From the NCBI GenBank assembly GCA_003448685.1, contig DLXW01000079.1, positions 1 to 11,115 on the forward strand: a stretch of 11,115 nucleotides of DNA, in the 5' to 3' direction. The stretch is from Cyanothece sp. UBA12306 (GTDB lineage Bacteria > Cyanobacteriota > Cyanobacteriia > Cyanobacteriales > Microcystaceae). This document shows, in pieces, positions 1-6,805 of this stretch (positions are counted from its first letter, which is position 1; each line of letters starts with the position of its first letter). Under the pieces are notes generated by a model that saw only the letters and a list, made by a program, of their open reading frames with translations, was not told the DNA's origin and ran no database searches. A program made the position numbers and the translations under genes.

Positions 1-79
1 TTAATAAATTACTCTAATATATTTAAAGCAATGGCAACAAAGTCAAGAATTTTTAGAAAATCGCCCCAATGCTATCCTT

Positions 80-586
80 TTGATGGGTTTAGGGGGAAGT
101 TTATCAGCTAAATATCGGGTGGGTGAGGGGATTTTGTGTCTTCAATGTAGCTTGGTTCAAGCAGAACAAAAACCCCAATGGAAAGATTGTGATCAAAAAT
201 TAAATAAGTTAATAAAACAGCATTTTGGCGAGAAAATTCGGCAAGGGAGGTTAATAACTAGCGATCGTCTAATTTACTTAGCTAGAGAAAAACAGGAGTT
301 AGGAAAATGGTATCAAGCAGATGTGGTAGACATGGAAGGAATCGTACTTTTAGACTTCTGTAATTCTTGGCAAATTCCTCTCGTTGTGATTCGGGTAATT
401 AGTGATGATTATCGACAAAATTTACCAAATTTAACCCCAGCATTCGAGGCTAATGGTACTTTGAATCCCCTACTCTTAACTCGTCAAATGCTACAAAATC
501 CTCTAAATTCTGCCCATTTAATTGTATGTTCTTTAATTGCATTAAGGAAATTGCAACAAATTGCTAAAGAGATTTCTCTGATGTAG
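80..586 (+). CDS. Nucleoside phosphorylase (PNP/MTAN superfamily), 5' end missing or disrupted
   Basis: This is the C-terminal two thirds of a purine-nucleoside-phosphorylase/MTA-SAH-nucleosidase-fold protein, a family that cleaves the N-glycosidic bond of nucleosides. Seen: a glycine motif GLGGSL (residues 3-8 counted from the TTG at 80), VVDMEG (82-87), where MEG is the family's ribose-contacting signature, and VIRVISDD (103-110) with the expected base-contacting Asp after IS. Family members usually run about 220-260 residues; only 168 remain. The frame is already open from base 8 and reads like coding sequence (LKQWQQSQEFLEN), but has no ATG, GTG or TTG before 80 and meets a TAA at 5-7. 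The TTG at 80 or ATG at 83 would cut into the first core strand, so neither is a convincing start. The gene is either frameshifted near the window edge or truncated. It ends 35 bases before the SGNH gene on the same strand. The substrate cannot be told; family assignment is fairly secure. Confidence 0.6.
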   Translation: MMGLGGSLSAKYRVGEGILCLQCSLVQAEQKPQWKDCDQKLNKLIKQHFGEKIRQGRLITSDRLIYLAREKQELGKWYQADVVDMEGIVLLDFCNSWQIPLVVIRVISDDYRQNLPNLTPAFEANGTLNPLLLTRQMLQNPLNSAHLIVCSLIALRKLQQIAKEISLM

Positions 587-621
587 GATCAAAGGAAAAT
601 GGCTAACTCTTTTATCGACTA

Positions 622-1560
622 ATGTGGAAAGCTTTAAAACTTGCTCCTTGGATAATTGCTGCTGGAACGGCTTGGTCTTTAGGTTTCATTTACAATGTAT
701 ATCAAGGCGGGGAAATAAGCTCATTAAGGGGTATGTACTTCAATAAAATTGCCCTCGCAGCACAAGTGAAAACCTCACCGAGATTGATCATTCTAGGGGG
801 ATCAGGGGCCCATTACTCGATCAATTCTGAGGTTTTAGAACAAAAATTAGGTATAAGTGTCCTCAATATGGGTTTAGATGGACCAGTAGGACTCAATGTG
901 ATTCTTCCTAGCATTCTCAAAGTAGTTCGTCCAGGAGATATCGTTCTTTTAATTCCCGAAGATTTGATCTTGCTTGACGATGATGGTTTACTCGAAAGAT
1001 CTGCTTCTTTTGGAATTGCAACAGGACAACCTGGACTAGGAGGGATTCCTGTAAAAATGTTTGTGGAAAGTTTTTGGTTACAAGGGGTTGCTACCCTCAG
1101 ATCTCTGACCAAATCTACCGTAGATTTACTAGAACAAGGGCGTATAGTCGCATATTATTCTGAACCTTTAACGTCTCGTGGTGATCCTACTGCAGACAAA
1201 GATCGTACGAGTGAATGGTGGGAAATGTCAATTACAAATACAATTTCTCCCCATGCTATCAAACGAATTACCCAATTTCGTCAAGAAGTTGAGGACAAAA
1301 ACGCAACTTTAGTTTTATCTTTACCTTGGATTTATGCTAGTAAAGACAGCAAAAATATTAACAATGTTCAAGATATTTCTCGAAAATTGGGTAAAATTGC
1401 TCCCCTTGTTTATGATGAAACTGACTACAATTTAAAAAGTGATTCAAGTTTATTTGCTGATACCCACTATCATCTTACTCTTGAAGCAAGAATTATTAGA
1501 TCTCAACAATTAGCTAAGCAATTAAAACCTGTTCTTAAAAATTTAGAAGCCGTCCCATAA
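622..1560 (+). CDS. Membrane-anchored SGNH-hydrolase-like protein (AlgJ/DltD/DUF1574-like)
   Basis: The 312-residue protein has an N-terminal hydrophobic helix (about residues 8-27) after a short basic start, with no obvious cleavage site, so it is likely a signal-anchored protein facing the periplasm. Residues 55-66 read as a strand followed by GGSGAHYS, matching the SGNH block I nucleophile position (Ser61). LNMGLDG (81-87) resembles the oxyanion/Asn block, and DTHYH (280-284) supplies the D-x-H pair typical of the C-terminal catalytic motif. This pattern is typical of AlgJ/AlgX/DltD-like partners of MBOAT acyltransferases, which handle acyl transfer to polymers outside the membrane. Upstream in-frame TAA at 604-606 makes ATG 622 the natural start and keeps the anchor. 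It converges on the minus-strand MBOAT/ACP block with only 25 bases between stops, so it is not in that operon. Partnership with the MBOAT is inference. An unlinked lipid or polysaccharide esterase role is possible. Confidence 0.7.
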   Translation: MWKALKLAPWIIAAGTAWSLGFIYNVYQGGEISSLRGMYFNKIALAAQVKTSPRLIILGGSGAHYSINSEVLEQKLGISVLNMGLDGPVGLNVILPSILKVVRPGDIVLLIPEDLILLDDDGLLERSASFGIATGQPGLGGIPVKMFVESFWLQGVATLRSLTKSTVDLLEQGRIVAYYSEPLTSRGDPTADKDRTSEWWEMSITNTISPHAIKRITQFRQEVEDKNATLVLSLPWIYASKDSKNINNVQDISRKLGKIAPLVYDETDYNLKSDSSLFADTHYHLTLEARIIRSQQLAKQLKPVLKNLEAVP

Positions 1561-1585
1561 TTTATTAATTAAGCTTAGCAGCTAT

Positions 1586-2818
1586 CTATAACTCATATTT
1601 CAGTAATACTTTAATTACTTTCCAAGAGAAAACACCCCGTATTTTTAAAATTACTTTTTGTTGTAAATTTCTTAAAACTTGATTTCTATGACGCAAGGTT
1701 GGTAATCGAAAAATATAAGCTAATCTTCTGATAACAGAAGCTAAATATCCTTCAATATTTAAAGAAAAACTAGAAACAATTGCTGCTCCTTTTCCGAGGG
1801 TTAACATATCCCCTAAATGCAAATAATAGAAAGAATGTAACTTTTTACCTTTGATGGCTGCTATGATATTTTTAGCTGTACAATTAGCTTGTTGATAAGC
1901 AACTTGTGCAGTTGCAGGAATCCACTGATTACTATGAGAAATTTCTGCAATATCACCCAAAGCAAATACCTCTGGATAATCTAGTAGTTGTAAACTAGAA
2001 AGAGTTAAAATTTTGCCTGATTTATTATGTTTAACTCCTAAGTTTTTAACCCATTCTCTTGATGTTGTTCCTGCTACCCAAATCACACGATCGACCGCTA
2101 ACATAAATGTTTTTTCATGACGAGTTAAAGTGATTGAATCAGACTCAATATTATTAACCCTGGTGTCTAGATAGATTTGTACACCACGATTACCCAATGC
2201 TTTATAAGATGCTGATTTCACTCCCTTAGAAAATCCTTTTAAGATTTGATTTCCTCGTTCTATTAAAATAATTTCTCCCCTCTTTCCTAGATAATCTGCC
2301 AACTTACAAGCTAATTCTACCCCATTGGGTCCCCCTCCAATTATTGCCAGCTTTAAATGTTTTCTATCGGAGGTTTCTAACAGATTTAATTCTCCTTGTA
2401 GACGTTCTAAATCAGCCAAAGTTCTAAAAGTTAAAGCATAGTTTCTTAACCCAGGAATATTAACCCAACGGTTCTGAGTTCCTACCGCTAAGACTAAATA
2501 ATCATAGGATAAGTAATCACCATTTGCTAAACCGACTTGACGATCGCTAAAATCAATATCTTTAATCGTATTTTGAGAAAATTTAATTGAAGTTTTTGCC
2601 AATAATTTTTGATAAGTTGGTGCGATTTCCCACCGTTGTAACTCACCAGTGATTAATTCGTAAAGTAGAGGAGTAAATAAAAAGTTATCATTACGTTCTA
2701 CCAGAGTTATTTGGCATTTTCTTGATTTAACCAAAGGATGGTTATTCAAATACAAGGCAGTGTATAAGCCACCGAAACCACCACCAAGAATACAAATTTT
2801 AATCATATTATTAATCAT
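1586..2818 (-). CDS. ndbB: Type II NAD(P)H dehydrogenase / quinone reductase (NdbB-like)
   Basis: This FAD-dependent single-subunit oxidoreductase would pass electrons from NAD(P)H to a membrane quinone without pumping protons. Visible landmarks in 410 residues are the FAD dinucleotide fold GGGFGGLYTA (12-21), a second fold GGGPNGVELA (161-170) followed by an acidic strand end (IER, 186-188) that suits NADH, the FAD-contacting ALGD (286-289), and AQVAYQQ (304-310), the usual quinone/FAD-side motif. WEIAP (63-67) and the LGDMLTLGKGAA stretch (335-346) resemble, from memory, Synechocystis NdbB (Slr1743), a group also implicated in demethylphylloquinone reduction in vitamin K1 synthesis. The basic amphipathic C-terminus (about 380-410) probably docks on the membrane. 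The start ATG overlaps the MBOAT stop by one base (TAATG), implying translational coupling; a second ATG four codons on (residue 5) is an alternative start. Family assignment is firm; the exact subgroup and quinone substrate are less so. Confidence 0.85.
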   Translation of the reverse strand: MINNMIKICILGGGFGGLYTALYLNNHPLVKSRKCQITLVERNDNFLFTPLLYELITGELQRWEIAPTYQKLLAKTSIKFSQNTIKDIDFSDRQVGLANGDYLSYDYLVLAVGTQNRWVNIPGLRNYALTFRTLADLERLQGELNLLETSDRKHLKLAIIGGGPNGVELACKLADYLGKRGEIILIERGNQILKGFSKGVKSASYKALGNRGVQIYLDTRVNNIESDSITLTRHEKTFMLAVDRVIWVAGTTSREWVKNLGVKHNKSGKILTLSSLQLLDYPEVFALGDIAEISHSNQWIPATAQVAYQQANCTAKNIIAAIKGKKLHSFYYLHLGDMLTLGKGAAIVSSFSLNIEGYLASVIRRLAYIFRLPTLRHRNQVLRNLQQKVILKIRGVFSWKVIKVLLKYEL

Positions 2819-4275
2819 TAGAATTCAAAGTAAATAAACTCAGAAGGAGTATTGGCTGCTAACATAATTGTTAATGCTAAAAGCACAGGGGATACCCAAC
2901 GGGATAATAATAACTCATATTCAAATTTTTCTTGCCAAATGGCTAAATGTTCCATGAATAAAATAACAGTTGATAAAAACAAAACTACAATCAGTGCAAC
3001 GCTCTCATTAACACTATAGTTAATGAAGGTTCCTTGTAAATTTTCTAAAGAATATGCCCCAGGTGTTAATAATGTTTGTAACTTAGTTAAAAGTCTATGA
3101 CTATTCGTTTCCATAAAGAAAATACAACCTAAAATTACAGAACCAAAGGTTAATAGCCAGGAAACAATTTGAGTACGAGGAATATATTTACCAATAAATC
3201 TATCAAAAGGTCTTCCTAAATAACGCAAAATTAATAATAATGTTCCATGATAAGCTCCCCAGATAATGAAATTCCAGGCTGCACCATGCCAAAAACCTGA
3301 CAAAGTAAAAGTTAAAAACAGATAAAATGGGGCCCATTTTTTATGAGAACCCATTAACGGTAAAAAAACGTAATCTCTAAACCAGGTACTTAGGGTAATA
3401 TGCCACCTTCGCCAAAATTCATTAATACTTTGAGAGGTATAAGGTGCTAAAAAGTTAACCGTTAGTTTAACCCCTAAAAAATAACCTAAACCTATAGCAA
3501 CAAAACTATAACCAGCAAAGTCAAAATAAATTCTTAGGGTAAATAATAGAGCAAAAAACCAAACTTGCCAAGCATTATCTACAACAGTTAAATCGATGTA
3601 AGGATAGAGATTATCTGCTAAAACAAATTTCATAAAAAATCCTAAGGATATCCAGCTTAAACCTTTCTCAAAATTGTCAACAGTAAATTTAAAACGAAAT
3701 GATTCTATTTGAGGAAATAAATCTTGACGACGTTCAATGGGACCGGCAACAATTTGGGGAAAAAAGGCAACAAAATTTAGATAATCAATAAAACCAATGG
3801 GTTTCTTTTTCCTTGCTTTTACGGAGTCTACCACAAAAGCTATCATCTGGAATGTATAAAAAGATAAACCAGGAGGAATACGAGTCTTAACTGGAATAAT
3901 AGATGTTTGTTGCCAATTAGGAGGTATATTAATGAATAAGCCTATCACATCTTCTACAAAGAAAACGAAATATTTAAAATAAGCTAGGACAGCGATATTA
4001 ACAACAATCACAATAGTAGCTATTAATTTTGCTGGCCATCCTTGGGTCCGCAACATTGAGCGCACCATCAAGTAATTAAAAATCAACTCAAAAATAAAAA
4101 TAACGAAGCTAGAAAAACTAGCATTAAGGAATAATATAAAGGATAATGCTAAGAGTCCAACACTATCAAGTGAATTTTGCCATAGATTAAGAGATTTAGC
4201 TAAAAATCGCACTGTAAAAAAGGGAATACTAAATAGGATCAGTATCCACCAAAAGGAAAAATCTGAATAGTTCAT
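2818..4275 (-). CDS. MBOAT-family membrane-bound O-acyltransferase (AlgI/DltB-like)
   Basis: This 485-residue polytopic inner-membrane protein is made of many hydrophobic segments from residue 8 to near the end. Its MBOAT hallmarks are PPGLSFYTFQ (134-143), FFPQIVAGPIER (171-182), FDFAGYS (251-257), the EFWRRWHITLSTWFRDY block (286-302), and SGFWHGAAW (326-334) with the catalytic His at 330. AlgI acetylates alginate; DltB takes D-alanyl groups from the carrier DltC through the membrane. The adjacent dedicated ACP gene makes a carrier-bound acyl donor likely here (inference). The acceptor is unknown: exopolysaccharide, lipid or quinol are all possible. An in-frame TAA lies seven codons upstream and no Shine-Dalgarno sequence is evident before ATG 4275, so translation may depend on coupling or leader structure (see the inverted repeat upstream). 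It is separated from the ACP by 119 bases and directly coupled to the downstream NDH-2. Confidence 0.9.
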   Translation of the reverse strand: MNYSDFSFWWILILFSIPFFTVRFLAKSLNLWQNSLDSVGLLALSFILFLNASFSSFVIFIFELIFNYLMVRSMLRTQGWPAKLIATIVIVVNIAVLAYFKYFVFFVEDVIGLFINIPPNWQQTSIIPVKTRIPPGLSFYTFQMIAFVVDSVKARKKKPIGFIDYLNFVAFFPQIVAGPIERRQDLFPQIESFRFKFTVDNFEKGLSWISLGFFMKFVLADNLYPYIDLTVVDNAWQVWFFALLFTLRIYFDFAGYSFVAIGLGYFLGVKLTVNFLAPYTSQSINEFWRRWHITLSTWFRDYVFLPLMGSHKKWAPFYLFLTFTLSGFWHGAAWNFIIWGAYHGTLLLILRYLGRPFDRFIGKYIPRTQIVSWLLTFGSVILGCIFFMETNSHRLLTKLQTLLTPGAYSLENLQGTFINYSVNESVALIVVLFLSTVILFMEHLAIWQEKFEYELLLSRWVSPVLLALTIMLAANTPSEFIYFEF

Positions 4276-4300
4276 AAAATGGTGTATTATGAATTACGAT

Positions 4301-4379
4301 TTATGAATTTAGGGGTACATTATACATCAACAAACTTGCGTCTACACCTTGAATATTTTGTTTAGAACCCCATTCATAA
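4301..4379. repeat. Inverted repeat in the ACP-MBOAT gap
   Basis: TTATGAAT-tta-GGGG (4301-4315) faces CCCC-ATTCATAA (4368-4379): twelve pairs interrupted by one 3-base bulge, with a 52-base loop. It fills most of the 119-base gap between the ACP stop and the MBOAT start. In the minus-strand transcript it would be a long-loop stem ending 25 bases before the MBOAT ATG. It may be a small mobile-repeat remnant or a leader structure tuning MBOAT expression; it lacks a U-run and so is not a typical terminator. Confidence 0.4.
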
Positions 4380-4394
4380 TCTCGATTATATTCG

Positions 4395-4808
4395 TTATCT
4401 AAAGCGACTCAACAGATTCCCCCAACCTTTCTTATTATTATCAGTAGATTTGTTACTTTCATCATTATTGACTGAAGGGTTTACTTCTTCAGAGTTCAGA
4501 TTATTGAAAGCTTCGGTTAAATCGTAGTTTTCTCCTAAATATTGGGCGGCTTTTTCGATAGTAGCATGATCCCAAAATAGGGTATCAGGGAGATCGAGAT
4601 CAAGCCAATCTTCTAGATCTCCTACTAAGGTTACTGCATCAATGGAATCGAGTCCATAACGAGTCAAAGGTTCACTAATTTTAATTGTATTCGGTTCAAG
4701 GGATAATTGTTGAGATAATTGGTTAATTAGCCAAGTTTGAACCGTTTCAATGGGATTTATATTGGTTTTTGGCTCATCAAGCTTGAAGCTGGAGTCCTGA
4801 ACTTGCAT
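4395..4808 (-). CDS. Free-standing acyl carrier protein with C-terminal tail
   Basis: A 137-residue phosphopantetheine carrier. The attachment motif is YGLDSIDAV with Ser55 as the pantetheinylated residue. Helices either side (about 20-36 and 56-66) and the LFWDHATIEKAAQYL segment (77-91) match PKS/NRPS-type carriers more than the short fatty-acid AcpP, which is about 78 residues. After residue 92 there is an acidic, Asn/Ser-rich linker ending in a basic, aromatic tip (KKGWGNLLSRFR) that could be an amphipathic docking peptide. The start ATG lies 32 bases inside the end of the dehydrogenase gene and has a good ribosome site (AGAGGA, 8 bases upstream), which supports this start and tight co-expression. 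Position between an acyl-CoA-dehydrogenase homologue and an MBOAT suggests that it holds the acyl chain for both. No ligase to load it is present in the window. Confidence 0.88.
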   Translation of the reverse strand: MQVQDSSFKLDEPKTNINPIETVQTWLINQLSQQLSLEPNTIKISEPLTRYGLDSIDAVTLVGDLEDWLDLDLPDTLFWDHATIEKAAQYLGENYDLTEAFNNLNSEEVNPSVNNDESNKSTDNNKKGWGNLLSRFR

Positions 4809-6585
4809 AAGATATATCCTCTTTTAAATGTGATTGAGCGAGTTGAAAAGGAACTATGGAAAATAGTTTATCTTGTTGATGGAGTTTTAAGAGTTCTTGA
4901 GCCATATTTTCAACATAGGCTTCAGAAATAAAATAAGGCAGAGGACGCAATGTCCGCAATAGTCGATGCAAACTTAACACCAACCATTCTCCTTGAGCGA
5001 AAAATCTTTCTAGGCTATTTCGATTATAAACCCAGACATGAAGACAGCAGGCAGCCGCATGGATTGTACAGTATCTTTTGGCAATCTCAAATAATTCTGG
5101 CGACTGTTCATGGCCATACTCAAATTTAGACTGACTGATCAATTCGTCGTGAGCATCTAATTCCTCTAAGATTAGGTTGCCCAAATTCATCAATTTTTCT
5201 AACACTTCTTCGGATACTTCACCAGTTGCTTTCAAGCTTTCAAGCTTAAGCAAGGTAATTTCTAATCCTTGTAATGGATCATCGAGACCCCGTCCAAATA
5301 GTTCTAGTTTGGTAGGCTCAAAAGTGGGTATGGGTTTTTCTAAAGAAAAGATAGTTTCAAGTCTTTTCTCAATTTCAGCCTTGGCTTTTTGTTTGCGACG
5401 AGAACGTACCTTAGTTAACTGACGCAGTTGTAAAATTAAGGCGTGTAAATTAACTACGGTACTACCATCGAACATACTAATAATCGAATTATCTCTGAGA
5501 ACTTTTTGAAAGATTCCCCAGTCATGTTCATCGCGCATATAGAAGCGAGAACCCAGAACGACATAAACATCGTTAATCATGTTCTCTAGCTTAGTGGTTA
5601 CAAAATATTTAACCACAGAAGCCCAGACACTAAATTGCTCAGGAATTACATGAAAACCTCTTGCAGAACCAATAGTTTCACAATCACAAATTAAGATATC
5701 TAAAAAGGCATCTACTAAAGTTTTACGAGGTTGGGGAAGCTCAAAAACAGTTTTGCCGTAGACAATGCGCTTGAGAGCGAAATTTAAAGTTGTTCTGAGG
5801 GCTGTATCGGCTGCCCCTAGGGAAAATGTGGCGCAAAGAGTTCTAGTAATTTGAAATCCTTTTAAAGCAATTTCTAAGCCATCTCCTTCTTCTTTAAGGC
5901 GCATAGAATCAGGAACAAAACAATCTTTGAAACCAATCCCACTCATGTCAGAAGCTCGAATACCGTGGGTTAAAATTTTAGGTAGATTGTAATAGCTATT
6001 TTGATCTAATTCCCGTTTATCGACTGTAAATAGGGTTAAACATTTCGGACCACCATTAGGATCGCTTTTAGCCAAAATGTAGGGCATTCCTGAAATAGTT
6101 GCCCGATTAATCGGCCATTTTTCTCCATTAAGGATATAACCACCAGGAACTTTCTTTGCGGTTAAATCTCCACCAATTAAATCACTACCGTGTTCTTTTT
6201 CGGAATAGCCCAAGCACATTGTGCCATTTTCATTTTTGATATAGTTGGCTAATTTTTGCTTTTGCTCTGGGGTTCCTGTCATCCAGGTAATAAATGACCA
6301 AAATAATGTGGTAAAAGCAATTCCTATGGTTTGATCTCGACGACATAGAACACGAACAAAAGAGACAAATTCTTCAAATGAGGTAAATTCCCCACCACAC
6401 TCCGCCGGAACATAATAATGTTGCAGTTTCCAATTGTAAAGCCACTCGATTTCTGAGTGGGGAAACTCCTCACTCTCATCAATTTCAACCACTCTTTTAA
6501 AGGACATGGTACTATCGGGGTCTAATGGGTTGCCCAAGTCCCTCTCTAGTGACTCAGCAACCCAATATTGTTTGAGTTGGTTCAT
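4777..6585 (-). CDS. Acyl-CoA/acyl-ACP dehydrogenase family flavoprotein with C-terminal extension
   Basis: The first ~390 of 602 residues form an acyl-CoA dehydrogenase fold, which introduces a trans-2,3 double bond into acyl thioesters using FAD. Seen: LGYSEKEHGSDL (125-136; FAD/substrate strand), KWPIN (156-160), FVPDSMRL (223-230), Arg273 in KRIVYG (FAD-contacting R-x-x-x-G pattern) and RDNSIISMFDGS (364-375). The last motif aligns with the family's Y-E-G-T; the catalytic base position is Asp373 rather than Glu. The alternative LCAD/isovaleryl position in the ITR segment (246-248) is Thr, not Glu. Residues ~400-602 are a predicted helical extension, as in VLCAD-like or ACAD9-like enzymes. 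Because its gene overlaps an ACP gene, an ACP-bound substrate is likely (inference). No electron-transfer flavoprotein is nearby. The ATG at 6585 has a GAGG 12 bases upstream and lies under the promoter at 6778-6805. It is the first gene of the block. Confidence 0.87.
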   Translation of the reverse strand: MNQLKQYWVAESLERDLGNPLDPDSTMSFKRVVEIDESEEFPHSEIEWLYNWKLQHYYVPAECGGEFTSFEEFVSFVRVLCRRDQTIGIAFTTLFWSFITWMTGTPEQKQKLANYIKNENGTMCLGYSEKEHGSDLIGGDLTAKKVPGGYILNGEKWPINRATISGMPYILAKSDPNGGPKCLTLFTVDKRELDQNSYYNLPKILTHGIRASDMSGIGFKDCFVPDSMRLKEEGDGLEIALKGFQITRTLCATFSLGAADTALRTTLNFALKRIVYGKTVFELPQPRKTLVDAFLDILICDCETIGSARGFHVIPEQFSVWASVVKYFVTTKLENMINDVYVVLGSRFYMRDEHDWGIFQKVLRDNSIISMFDGSTVVNLHALILQLRQLTKVRSRRKQKAKAEIEKRLETIFSLEKPIPTFEPTKLELFGRGLDDPLQGLEITLLKLESLKATGEVSEEVLEKLMNLGNLILEELDAHDELISQSKFEYGHEQSPELFEIAKRYCTIHAAACCLHVWVYNRNSLERFFAQGEWLVLSLHRLLRTLRPLPYFISEAYVENMAQELLKLHQQDKLFSIVPFQLAQSHLKEDISYASSGLQLQA

Positions 6586-6689
6586 GATTTAGGTTTCCCT
6601 CATTAAACTGCTTTTGAATGGAAATAATCTCCAACAATCGAGAGATTGAGGTATATTTGACATATTTTAAGCTGTGCTTATTTACAAAA

Positions 6690-6718
6690 ATTAATGTTTA
6701 TTCTAACGTTTTTGTCAA
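6690..6718 (-). promoter_or_regulatory. Second, weaker minus-strand promoter candidate
   Basis: A second TTGACA (6718-6713 on the minus strand) is followed after 17 bases by ATTAAT (6695-6690), a poor -10 with four of six matches. The TAGAAT that belongs with TTGACA in the upstream copy is also present here, but only 7 bases away, too close for use as a -10. A start near 6683 would give a leader of about 100 bases. Confidence 0.35.
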
Positions 6719-6741
6719 GAATAAGCAAGTATTTAGTATTT

Positions 6742-6754
6742 TAGGTATAACCTA
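6742..6754. promoter_or_regulatory. Perfect 13-base palindrome, possible operator
   Basis: TAGGT-ATA-ACCTA has perfect 5-base arms around a 3-base centre. It lies between the two minus-strand promoter candidates, just downstream of the start expected from the stronger one, a position suited to a repressor. No known consensus is recognised; chance occurrence in AT-rich DNA remains possible. Confidence 0.3.
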
Positions 6755-6777
6755 GAGTAATTGATAGATATGGAGCC

Positions 6778-6805
6778 ATTCTAACCATTTTTTTCCATTT
6801 GTCAA
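6778..6805 (-). promoter_or_regulatory. Promoter of the dehydrogenase-ACP-MBOAT-NDH2 block (sigma70-type)
   Basis: On the minus strand a perfect -35 TTGACA (6805-6800) is followed after 16 bases by TAGAAT (6783-6778), five of six to the -10 consensus. Transcription would begin near 6771, leaving a leader of about 185 bases before ATG 6585. The palindrome at 6742-6754 then lies inside the early leader. Confidence 0.6.

Noticed and set aside
599..622. A seven-codon mini-ORF (MANSFID) whose TAA overlaps the ATG of the SGNH gene.
   Set aside because: Its AAGGA sits only two bases before the ATG, too close for a good ribosome site, and so short a frame easily arises by chance. Coupling is possible but unsupported.
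813..1112. Open frame antisense to the SGNH gene.
   Set aside because: It lies wholly inside a gene with clear family motifs and its product shows no recognisable domain. The same holds for the antisense frames at 4737-4931, 5177-5422, 8499-8690 and 8808-9044.
1561..1585. Bidirectional terminator between the converging SGNH and NDH-2 genes.
   Set aside because: The 25 bases are AT-rich with only the short palindrome TTAATTAA; no GC-containing stem with a T-run is present.
2818..6585. A true dlt operon (D-alanylation of teichoic acids).
   Set aside because: No DltA adenylating enzyme is present, cyanobacteria lack teichoic acids, and the carrier resembles PKS-type ACPs. Only the architecture is Dlt-like.
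4395..6585. Start of a polyketide or heterocyst-glycolipid synthase cluster.
   Set aside because: No ketosynthase, acyltransferase module or thioester reductase is seen in the window; only one free carrier and one dehydrogenase homologue.
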